Shown here one piece after another: positions 1 through 5,960 of a stretch of 9,168 nucleotides of DNA. The translations under genes and the position numbers were made by a program. Position 1 is the first letter of the stretch. Each line of letters starts with the position of its first letter. Source of the stretch: an uncultured Bacteroidales bacterium (GTDB lineage: Bacteria; Bacteroidota; Bacteroidia; Bacteroidales; Paludibacteraceae); contig CAMOHN010000033.1 of the NCBI GenBank assembly GCA_946615455.1, positions 1 to 9,168 on the forward strand, read 5' to 3'. The notes below the pieces were generated by a model, which saw nothing but the letters and a program-made list of their open reading frames with translations, ran no database searches and was not told the DNA's origin.

Positions 1-19
1 ACGTGTGCTCTTCCGATCT
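1..19 (+). other. Illumina TruSeq adapter remnant (not genomic)
   Basis: The first 19 bases, ACGTGTGCTCTTCCGATCT, are identical to the 3' end of the standard TruSeq index/read-2 adapter, including its final T at the ligation junction. It lies exactly at the window edge, as expected for untrimmed adapter at a contig end. Genomic sequence therefore begins at about base 20. The apparent GTG start at 5-7 and the first five residues of the frame that runs into the first gene (M-L-F-R-S) are adapter-derived. Confidence 0.95.
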
Positions 20-457
20 TGCGGCAACTGGTGGACATCGCCGGTGAGCAGCGACGGCGCACCGCGTGGCTATCAGGTCTTTGAGGGTATCGGGCGCGAC
101 TGCTCGTGGTACTTTAAGGCTACGGGGTTTGACGAGAGCTATCAGATGCGCGTATATCCTGTCGGACGTGTCATGGATCGCCCAAAAGCCGTGGTTGCCA
201 CCATTTGGAACTGGGACAGCAGTTGGCATGTACGTTACTACGAAGACGGGGTACTCAAAGGCGACATGGAGCAATTCTATTCTTATGACCCTGACTATTT
301 GGAGTATGTCAATGGTGCTCGCGTGGTGGACGACTACCTGCCTTTCCGTACTGACCACTATTTCTCTGCCATCCCGTCAGAAGGGACAAAAGAAATAACG
401 GTGGAAGCCGAAGACCGATTCCACCGTGTATATCGTGAGACTATCCAAGTCCGTTGA
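20..457 (+). CDS. Calcineurin-like phosphoesterase, C-terminal part (5'-truncated)
   Basis: Only the last 145 residues are present. They begin with C-G-N-W-W-T-S-P and continue through S-S-D-G-A-P-R-G-Y-Q-V-F, which I recognise as the MetallophosC domain that follows the catalytic domain in Bacteroidetes calcineurin-like phosphoesterases. Other family-like stretches are W-Y-F-K-A-T-G, Y-Q-M-R-V-Y and the late D-P-D-Y-L-E-Y-V-N-G. The metal-binding His/Asp motifs of the catalytic domain and the N-terminal MetallophosN domain would lie upstream and are missing, so catalysis cannot be judged. Relatives are usually exported proteins of unknown substrate. The gene is cut by the contig end and an adapter; the apparent GTG start at base 5 is not real. 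It is the only plus-strand gene here and converges on lpxB, with three bases between the stops. Family assignment is from recall of the domain pattern. Confidence 0.85.
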   Translation, partial: CGNWWTSPVSSDGAPRGYQVFEGIGRDCSWYFKATGFDESYQMRVYPVGRVMDRPKAVVATIWNWDSSWHVRYYEDGVLKGDMEQFYSYDPDYLEYVNGARVVDDYLPFRTDHYFSAIPSEGTKEITVEAEDRFHRVYRETIQVR

Positions 458-460
458 TTA

Positions 461-1585
461 CTATTCCAAGATTGTTTGAGCAGCCGTTTGAGCGGCAGGT
501 TGGTCGCCCAATAGGGTTCGCAACGCAGCAAACTGCTCTTGCATTTGCTTACGATAGGGCTCATCCGATAGCAGCCGACTCAGTTCGGTTGCTATTTTTT
601 CTTGGGTAAACTGTTCGGCTATCAGTTCCTTGATAGTCTCTCTCTTGGTCAAGATATTAACCAAGGTGAAATAGCCGTCCTTGAACAGATGGTGCTTGAA
701 CCAGTCCACCACTTTCTTGCCAAAAAATCGGCTGGCGGCTATATGATAGACCGCCGTTTCGGGACAGCCCAACAAGGCTGTTTCCAAGGTGGCTGTTCCT
801 GAATTGACCACCGCAACCCGAGCCTTAGAAAGCAGCAAGTAGGTATCATGAGTTAGTGTTGCACCGTCAAGCATAGGTTCGTAAAAAGAATCTTCCACCC
901 CGGGAGCAGCGGTCACCACTACCTTGACTTGCGGTTGTTGCCGTACCACCTCACGCGCTGCTGCTAACATAGTGGGCAGACAATGACTGATTTCGCTTCT
1001 TCGGCTGCCCGGCAACAAGGCTATCACAGGCTGTTTTTCATCATCAAGGTCTGTCCTTTTCTGCTGACTCTGCCACGCTCGAATACTATCTGCCGTAGGA
1101 TTGCCCACATAGCGGCATGAGTAGCCATAGCGCGCGTAAAAAGCCGGTTCAAAGGGGAAGATGCCCAAGATTTCGTCGGACAATCGGGCAATTTTGTGTA
1201 TGCGCCATGTCTTCCACGCCCATACCTTCGGAGGGATATAATAGACGATGCGTGTTTTGGGTAGATGCTTGCGGCAAAAGGCAGCCATGCGCAGATTGAA
1301 CGAAGGATAGTCCACCAGCACCAGAATGTCGGGGCGTTCATCAAGCAAGGAATGTTTGGCAATTTGAAAATTACGATACACCTTATGCAGGTTGCTAAGC
1401 ACCGCCACTACTCCCATAAAAGCCATTTGACGATAGTCCTGCACCAGTCGGCAACCTTGCCCTGCCATTTTGTCGCCACCCATGCCGACAAAGACGGCAT
1501 GAGCATCCTTCTCACGCAAGGCGGCTATGAGATTGGAAGCATGCAAGTCGCCCGACGCTTCACCTGCTATGAGAAAATACTTCAT
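461..1585 (-). CDS. lpxB: Lipid-A-disaccharide synthase
   Basis: LpxB (glycosyltransferase family 19) joins UDP-2,3-diacylglucosamine to lipid X (2,3-diacylglucosamine-1-phosphate). This forms the lipid A disaccharide at the cytoplasmic face of the inner membrane. The protein is 374 residues, close to the usual 370-390. Visible family motifs are G-E-A-S-G-D-L-H at 8-15, M-G-G-D near 35-38, D-Y-P-S-F-N at 92-97, the Y-Y-I-P-P-K-V-W-A-W block at 115-124, V-G-N-P at 160-163, L-P-G-S-R-R-S-E-I at 191-199 and N-S-G-T-A-T-L-E-T-A-L at 261-271, which forms part of the UDP-sugar site. The ATG at 1585 places the conserved G-E-A-S-G motif at the normal distance from the N-terminus. It lies 6 bases after the small membrane-protein gene and is probably co-transcribed with surE. 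It is the last minus-strand gene before the convergent phosphoesterase. No obvious defects. Confidence 0.97.
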   Translation of the reverse strand: MKYFLIAGEASGDLHASNLIAALREKDAHAVFVGMGGDKMAGQGCRLVQDYRQMAFMGVVAVLSNLHKVYRNFQIAKHSLLDERPDILVLVDYPSFNLRMAAFCRKHLPKTRIVYYIPPKVWAWKTWRIHKIARLSDEILGIFPFEPAFYARYGYSCRYVGNPTADSIRAWQSQQKRTDLDDEKQPVIALLPGSRRSEISHCLPTMLAAAREVVRQQPQVKVVVTAAPGVEDSFYEPMLDGATLTHDTYLLLSKARVAVVNSGTATLETALLGCPETAVYHIAASRFFGKKVVDWFKHHLFKDGYFTLVNILTKRETIKELIAEQFTQEKIATELSRLLSDEPYRKQMQEQFAALRTLLGDQPAAQTAAQTILE

Positions 1586-1591
1586 ACGCTA

Positions 1592-1870
1592 TCACAGAAC
1601 AACCACCATAGCGGCAATCAGATAGGGGAAAGCACCAATGAGCAGTCCCTTGCTCACCTTCCACATTTCGGCAGTATAAAACACAAAGATGAAAGCCAAG
1701 TCTGGAAAAACACTCACCATCAGTAGTTTACTCCATGAGAGGCTCAATGCCAAACCGAACTGAAGGAACGTGTCCAGCAGATTAAACTGCACCAAATAAG
1801 CATAGGCGACCAAAGCCGGCATAAGCAGCCCCAATACTATCCCTATCCAATATCGGTCAAACCGTTGCAT
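1592..1870 (-). CDS. Small membrane protein of unknown function between surE and lpxB
   Basis: This is a 92-residue, very hydrophobic protein that I do not recognise as a named family. It has three likely membrane segments at about 8-27 (W-I-G-I-V-L-G-L-L-M-P...), 46-66 and 73-92, with an amphipathic stretch at 29-45. The N-terminus, M-Q-R-F-D-R-Y, carries two arginines before segment 1. The chain ends at a run of valines and leucine with no soluble tail. The ATG at 1870 lies inside the 3' end of surE, overlapping it by 14 bases in another frame, which suggests translational coupling. The stop is 6 bases from the lpxB start. The overlap with surE, the tight spacing and the membrane character support a real gene rather than a chance frame. 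Its position suggests an inner-membrane role tied to lipid A or envelope metabolism, but this is inference from context only. Confidence 0.85.
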   Translation of the reverse strand: MQRFDRYWIGIVLGLLMPALVAYAYLVQFNLLDTFLQFGLALSLSWSKLLMVSVFPDLAFIFVFYTAEMWKVSKGLLIGAFPYLIAAMVVVL

Positions 1871-2600
1871 GGTCTGTCATGTCAATTGAGCAAAGTTGTA
1901 CAGACAGATAACCATGTGCCAATGCCCACTCGTCGGTATCCGTTGCTTCCGGTTCGTCGTTCACCAAATAGCCCGTCATACGATACCCTGTCTCACCATT
2001 GGGCATAACGGCAGATTGTATCTCTTTCGCCCAATGACTGAGGCATTGGCGTGTATGTTTAACACCGACAATAGCACCTTTGGGGGCGTTGATATTATAG
2101 CATTGTCGGGGTTGCATCCCTTTCTCATACAACTCTTTAACCAAAGGCGCGATATATGGTTGCATCGGTTCAAAGTCGGGATGGGCATCCATATCGTAGA
2201 TGGAAAAACCGATGGCGGGAATGCCTTGTTCTGCCGCCACAAAGACGGCTCCCATGGTGCCCGAATAGATGATGTTGATAGCAGCATTACTGCCATGATT
2301 GATGCCGCTCACAACCAAGTCTATGCGGCTTGGGGCTTCCTCAAAAATGACATTGACTGCCAGTTTGATGCAGTCGGATGGTGTGCCATTAGTCACATAG
2401 ATATCCGCTCCCTGCATATCGGCAGGTGTAGGGATTTTTTTGAGGGTCATCAGATTGGATGACGAGATCGCATTGCTCATGCCGCTGCGAGCGCCGTCAG
2501 GTGCCACTACGGTCACATGTCCCAAGGGCAACATCAGGCGTGTCAGCAATAGGATGCCGTCACTGCCCCAACCATCGTCATTGGTAATCAAAATCTTCAT
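1857..2600 (-). CDS. surE: 5'/3'-nucleotidase SurE
   Basis: SurE is a cytoplasmic, divalent-metal-dependent phosphatase that dephosphorylates nucleoside 5'- and 3'-monophosphates and, in some species, short polyphosphate. The 247 residues match the usual length of about 250. The N-terminal I-L-I-T-N-D-D-G motif gives metal ligands Asp8 and Asp9. A-P-D-G-A-R-S-G gives Ser39, and V-S-G-I-N-H-G-S-N gives Asn101, so the family's metal-binding set is complete. The Y-S-G-T-M-G-A-V block that follows is also typical. The ATG at 2600 puts the first motif at residues 3-10, as in relatives. It starts 5 bases after the glmM stop and its 3' end overlaps the small membrane-protein gene by 14 bases. It is probably part of the same transcription unit as glmM and lpxB. 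Confidence 0.97.
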   Translation of the reverse strand: MKILITNDDGWGSDGILLLTRLMLPLGHVTVVAPDGARSGMSNAISSSNLMTLKKIPTPADMQGADIYVTNGTPSDCIKLAVNVIFEEAPSRIDLVVSGINHGSNAAINIIYSGTMGAVFVAAEQGIPAIGFSIYDMDAHPDFEPMQPYIAPLVKELYEKGMQPRQCYNINAPKGAIVGVKHTRQCLSHWAKEIQSAVMPNGETGYRMTGYLVNDEPEATDTDEWALAHGYLSVQLCSIDMTDHATV

Positions 2601-2605
2601 AGCGT

Positions 2606-3976
2606 TCAGTCCACAAATTGCATAACTTGTTTAGCCAATCGGTCAGCCTCTTCCATGCTTGCCGCCTCGGAATAGACGCGGATAATGGGTTCGGTGTTGC
2701 TGCGGCGCAGGTGTACCCAACCGTCAGCAAAGTCTATCTTTACACCGTCTATATCGTTGATTCGCTCGTTGGCAAAAGCCTTTTTCACCCGTGCTAACAC
2801 TTGGTCAATGTCTGTGTCCGGTGTTAGGTCAATGCGGTTCTTGGAGATGGCATATTGCGGAAAGGTTTGCTTCCACTCACTGACGGTGCAGTTCTTTTCA
2901 GCCAAGGCAGACAGGAAGAGGGCAATCCCCACCAAAGCATCGCGCCCATAGTGACACTCAGGATAGATAACCCCGCCATTACCCTCGCCGCCTATGATGG
3001 CATGGGTACGTTTCATTTCGGCTACCACATTCACTTCGCCAACCGCCGAGGCAGTGTACGAACCGCCATGCCGACGCGTCACATCGCTCAAAGCACGGGT
3101 TGAACTGAGATTGGATACCGTATTGCCCGGTGTGTGTGACAACACATAGTCCGCCACGCTGACCAGTGTATATTCCTCTACAAACATCTCGCCGTTCTCA
3201 CACACGATAGCCAAACGATCCACATCCGGATCTACCACAAACCCTACATCGGCTCTACCGGTTCGCAATAGGTCACTGATTTGTGTCAGGTTCTGTGGCA
3301 GAGGCTCGGGGTTGTGTGCAAAGTTGCCGGTAGGTTCACAATTCAGTTCAATGATATTATCCACGCCCAATGCCCGCAAGAGAGCCGGAATGGCAATGCC
3401 ACCGACCGAATTGACGCAATCCACCGCCACAGTGAAATGCTTGGCTGCCACAGCCTCCTTATGCACCAAAGGCAAAGCCAACACACGGTCAATATGATAG
3501 TGCAAATAGTCTTTTTCAACCATGTGCCCCAATTGGTCAACCTCAGCAAATGAGAAATCTTCTGCTTCGGCTATACGCAAGACCTCTTTGCCCTCGGCAT
3601 CATTGAGGAACTCCCCCTGCTCATTAAGCAGTTTAAGGGCATTCCACTGTTTGGGGTTATGGCTGGCTGTCAGAATGATTCCGCCGGCAGCCTTTTCGCC
3701 CGTAACCGCCAATTCGGTAGTCGGGGTAGTGGCTAAGCCAATATTGACCACATAATAGCCCATCGCCATCAGTGTGCCGGTAACGAGGCGTTCCACCATC
3801 GGACCACTCAGACGGGCGTCACGCCCCACAACGAGGGTGTGATTGTCGGGTATGGCTTGCTGTCGTTGCACGGCATAAGCCGCCGTAAAACGGACTATAT
3901 CAACGGCACTGAGTCCTTCGCCCACGCGACCGCCTATCGTGCCGCGTATGCCGGATATACTTTTCACTAAACTCAT
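2606..3976 (-). CDS. glmM: Phosphoglucosamine mutase
   Basis: GlmM belongs to the alpha-D-phosphohexomutase family and converts glucosamine-6-phosphate to glucosamine-1-phosphate in the cytoplasm. This is the step before GlmU makes UDP-GlcNAc for peptidoglycan and lipid A. At 456 residues it is full length. The start reads K-S-I-S-G-I-R-G-T, typical of the family. The phosphoserine loop T-A-S-H-N-P has Ser105. The Mg site is D-P-D-V-D-R at 249-254, the sugar-specificity loop E-G-N-G-G is at 331-335, and the phosphate-binding loop R-R-S-N-T-E-P is at 424-430. All four active-site elements are intact. E-G-N-G-G differs from the proteobacterial GlmM loop (E-Q-S-G-H in E. coli, from recall), so phosphoglucomutase or phosphomannomutase activity cannot be excluded. 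The envelope context and the Bacteroidetes-type pattern favour GlmM. It lies 24 bases after the DUF4827-like gene and 5 bases before surE. Confidence 0.92.
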   Translation of the reverse strand: MSLVKSISGIRGTIGGRVGEGLSAVDIVRFTAAYAVQRQQAIPDNHTLVVGRDARLSGPMVERLVTGTLMAMGYYVVNIGLATTPTTELAVTGEKAAGGIILTASHNPKQWNALKLLNEQGEFLNDAEGKEVLRIAEAEDFSFAEVDQLGHMVEKDYLHYHIDRVLALPLVHKEAVAAKHFTVAVDCVNSVGGIAIPALLRALGVDNIIELNCEPTGNFAHNPEPLPQNLTQISDLLRTGRADVGFVVDPDVDRLAIVCENGEMFVEEYTLVSVADYVLSHTPGNTVSNLSSTRALSDVTRRHGGSYTASAVGEVNVVAEMKRTHAIIGGEGNGGVIYPECHYGRDALVGIALFLSALAEKNCTVSEWKQTFPQYAISKNRIDLTPDTDIDQVLARVKKAFANERINDIDGVKIDFADGWVHLRRSNTEPIIRVYSEAASMEEADRLAKQVMQFVD

Positions 3977-4000
3977 AGTATCTGTTTATTATATTCGTTA

Positions 4001-4546
4001 TTATCGTTTGCGCACCACACGCAGGTCGTAGCAATAGGGTGTGACGGTGGCATTATCTTCGGTCGGACCATAGACGCTGGGGCAGATAATGGTACATTCT
4101 CCCTCATAGCCCATGGACAAGATGGCGGCCTGCCAACCTGCGCAGTTAAAGGTGCCTGATGTTGAACCAACTGTCAGTGTAAGCGGCTCACCGGCATCGT
4201 CCGTGGTCCAGTAACTGATGGTGTCGGCATAGATATCCAATGAGTACTTACGAAAACGCACATTCACCTTGTCGCCTGCAGCAATCAGACGGGTCGAATC
4301 AACCGGTGACGAGAGATGGAAATAGAGTTGGTCATAGCCGGGCAGTTCCACATACAGGTTCTTGTCCCACGACTCACCCTGTGGAATAGAAGGCATGCTT
4401 GTTTGAGTGATCAGCCCCATCCGACTGATGTAGGCATCTATCAAGGTCTTTTCTTTTTGACGCTGTTTGGAGTAGGTATTGCCTGTGCAGGCGCTGCACA
4501 CAGCCATCAACAACACACAGAAAAGGACGATATGCTTTGATTTCAT
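4001..4546 (-). CDS. DUF4827-like lipoprotein, probable FKBP fold
   Basis: This 181-residue protein has a lipoprotein signal peptide: M-K-S-K, then a hydrophobic core at 6-17 and a lipobox ending at Cys20 (C-S-A-C). The residues after Cys20 (T-G-N-T-Y-S-K) lack the acidic run of a typical Bacteroidetes surface-export signal, so a periplasmic location is more likely. A K-rich helix at 27-43 precedes a domain that I align by eye with FKBP. G-D-K-V-N-V-R-F is at 91-98, G-W-Q-A-A at 137-141 is in the position of the FKBP pocket Trp, C-P-S-V-Y-G at 155-160 matches the usual I-P-x-x-x-A-Y-G block, and the chain ends in a strand-like D-L-R-V-V. The overall pattern resembles DUF4827, a Bacteroidales family with no assigned function. 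The start is preceded by an A-rich leader (9 A in 12 bases), common in Bacteroidetes. It lies between the FKBP-like gene and glmM. Family name and fold are from memory and need a profile search. Confidence 0.8.
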   Translation of the reverse strand: MKSKHIVLFCVLLMAVCSACTGNTYSKQRQKEKTLIDAYISRMGLITQTSMPSIPQGESWDKNLYVELPGYDQLYFHLSSPVDSTRLIAAGDKVNVRFRKYSLDIYADTISYWTTDDAGEPLTLTVGSTSGTFNCAGWQAAILSMGYEGECTIICPSVYGPTEDNATVTPYCYDLRVVRKR

Positions 4547-4558
4547 ATTCTTTTGTTT

Positions 4559-5095
4559 TTATTGTTCAACTGTCAGTTCGACACGCACATTGGTGTAGGG
4601 TGGTACATGCTCATTGCCTGTGGCACCATAGGCCAGATACCATGGTACGATCAGGCTGACCTGTTCACCGCGTTCCATCTGCGTGAGGGCATCGCCAACG
4701 GCTTGCATACACTCTGTCTGCCCCACGGTCATCCACTCGCTGACTTGCTCCACCTGCTGTCCGGTGAGCACAAAGACCTGCATGTGCACCAACACGCGCT
4801 GGTCTGTTTGCAGAGGATGGTCCACAACACGCAATGTTTTTGCCCAATAGCCCAATTCGGTTTGAGCGTAACCTTCAGCAGCAAAGCGCGTCAGGTCGCG
4901 GTCGGCTTGCTCGGCAAGATGTTGATTGAGTACCATGGCTTGCAACAGGGCACTGTCCGTTTTGACTTCTTGCCCCCGCCCATGGAAAGTGGGGCGTTGG
5001 GGCTGTTGCGGGGTGCAAGATGCCAATATTGCCAACAAAGGCAGCCCCACACAGAGACGCTTAACGGCTTGCCAAATGTTCCAAGTAACGTCCAT
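4559..5095 (-). CDS. FKBP-type peptidyl-prolyl isomerase-like lipoprotein
   Basis: This is a 178-residue predicted lipoprotein. Positive residues K12-R13 precede a hydrophobic core and the lipobox L-A-S-C, with Cys27 as the lipidated residue. After a Q/P-rich linker (28-43) and a helical region (46-75), the C-terminal half resembles the FKBP folds of Bacteroidetes gliding-motility-associated isomerases. It has G-D-A-L-T-Q-M-E-R-G-E at 134-144, then P-W-Y-L-A-Y-G at 151-157, V-P-P at 164-166 and a terminal strand. The FKBP Trp position is filled by Val133 and no F-D-x-S motif is seen, so isomerase activity is doubtful; it may act as a chaperone or binding protein. The ATG at 5095 lies within rfbA, overlapping it by 35 bases. 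It is the only usable start upstream of the signal peptide, and it adds about 11 residues before K-R. The stop is 12 bases before the DUF4827-like gene. Confidence 0.85.
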   Translation of the reverse strand: MDVTWNIWQAVKRLCVGLPLLAILASCTPQQPQRPTFHGRGQEVKTDSALLQAMVLNQHLAEQADRDLTRFAAEGYAQTELGYWAKTLRVVDHPLQTDQRVLVHMQVFVLTGQQVEQVSEWMTVGQTECMQAVGDALTQMERGEQVSLIVPWYLAYGATGNEHVPPYTNVRVELTVEQ

Positions 5096-5939
5096 AAGCG
5101 GTCTTCATTTGCTGACCCAATGCCAATAATTGCTCGCTTGTGATCCAACCATTGCGCCATGCTATCTCTTCAATGCAAGCCACATAGAACCCTTGACGGT
5201 TCTGTATGGTTGCCACAAAATTACCAGCCTCCAAGAGGCTGTCACAGTTGCCGGTATCCAACCAGGCAAATCCCCGTCCGAAGAGTTGCACCTTGAGTGT
5301 ACCTTCGTCAAGATAGAGACGGTTGAGGTCGGTTATCTCATACTCACCACGCGCAGAGGGTTTCAAGGCTGCTGCCTTTTGGCAGACGGTATGGTCATAG
5401 AAATACAATCCGGGCACAGCATAATTGCTTTTGGGGTGTTCGGGTTTTTCTTCCAAACTGAGCACCTTTCCGTCTTGGTCAAACTCGACTACACCATAGG
5501 CTCTCGGGTCGGTCACCTCATAGCCGAAGATGCACGCACCTTTCGAATCGGGGCGATCCAGCATGCTGACAGCGGTCCGCAACATCGTGGTGAATCCTTG
5601 ACCATAGAACATATTATCACCAAGAATAAGGCAGCCCGGTTCGTTGTTGAGGAACTCGGCTCCCAGCACAAAAGCCTGTGCCAAGCCGTTAGGCACAAGC
5701 TGTACCTTGTACTCCAAGCGCATGCCTAACCGGCTGCCGTCGCCCAATAGCTCCTCGAACATGGGCAGATCACGCGGAGTGGAAATGATAAGCACTTCCC
5801 GAATGCCTGCCAACATGAGCGTGGACAACGGGTAATAAATCATGGGTTTATCATAGACAGGCATTATTTGCTTGCTGATGGCTTTACTGAGCGGATACAA
5901 GCGCGTGGCACTTCCTCCTGCAAGAATGATTCCTTTCAT
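5061..5939 (-). CDS. rfbA: Glucose-1-phosphate thymidylyltransferase
   Basis: RfbA (RmlA) condenses dTTP and glucose-1-phosphate to dTDP-glucose, the first step toward dTDP-rhamnose and other deoxysugars of surface polysaccharides. It is cytoplasmic. At 292 residues the protein has the normal length. The nucleotide-binding motif L-A-G-G-S-A-T-R-L-Y-P is at 6-16 and S-K-Q at 22-24. G-D-N-M-F-Y-G at 107-113 gives metal ligand Asp108, E-E-K-P at 164-167 gives the sugar-phosphate Lys166, and W-L-D-T-G at 227-231 gives the second catalytic Asp229. Residue 11 is Ala where many RmlA proteins have Gly; I recall this variant among relatives and do not read it as inactivation. The dTDP-glucose dehydratase, epimerase and reductase genes that often accompany rfbA are absent from the window. 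It starts 21 bases after the CDF gene, and its 3' end overlaps the next lipoprotein gene by 35 bases. Confidence 0.96.
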   Translation of the reverse strand: MKGIILAGGSATRLYPLSKAISKQIMPVYDKPMIYYPLSTLMLAGIREVLIISTPRDLPMFEELLGDGSRLGMRLEYKVQLVPNGLAQAFVLGAEFLNNEPGCLILGDNMFYGQGFTTMLRTAVSMLDRPDSKGACIFGYEVTDPRAYGVVEFDQDGKVLSLEEKPEHPKSNYAVPGLYFYDHTVCQKAAALKPSARGEYEITDLNRLYLDEGTLKVQLFGRGFAWLDTGNCDSLLEAGNFVATIQNRQGFYVACIEEIAWRNGWITSEQLLALGQQMKTAYGRYLEHLASR

Positions 5940-5960
5940 AATGATTGGGATTTAGTATTG

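Noticed and set aside
483..496. Possible terminator hairpin GCCG-loop-CGGC near the convergent stops
   Set aside because: Only four base pairs with a 6-base loop, inside the lpxB coding region and without a T run on either strand. Too weak to call.
1896..2462. 188-codon + strand open frame antisense to surE
   Set aside because: The minus-strand frame is a complete SurE with all metal ligands. The antisense translation is rich in Cys, His and Arg with no recognisable motif.
5217..5224. Match to the Bacteroides -7 promoter element TAnnTTTG on the minus strand, within rfbA
   Set aside because: No TTTG -33 partner at suitable spacing, and an 8-base degenerate match is expected by chance in a window this size.
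5130..5729. 199-codon + strand open frame antisense to rfbA
   Set aside because: RfbA on the minus strand is intact and explains the bases. The antisense product shows no domain.
5907..5909. Ala instead of Gly at residue 11 of RfbA as a sign of inactivation
   Set aside because: All other catalytic residues are intact and I recall functional relatives with L-A-G-G-S-A-T-R. It is treated as a normal variant.
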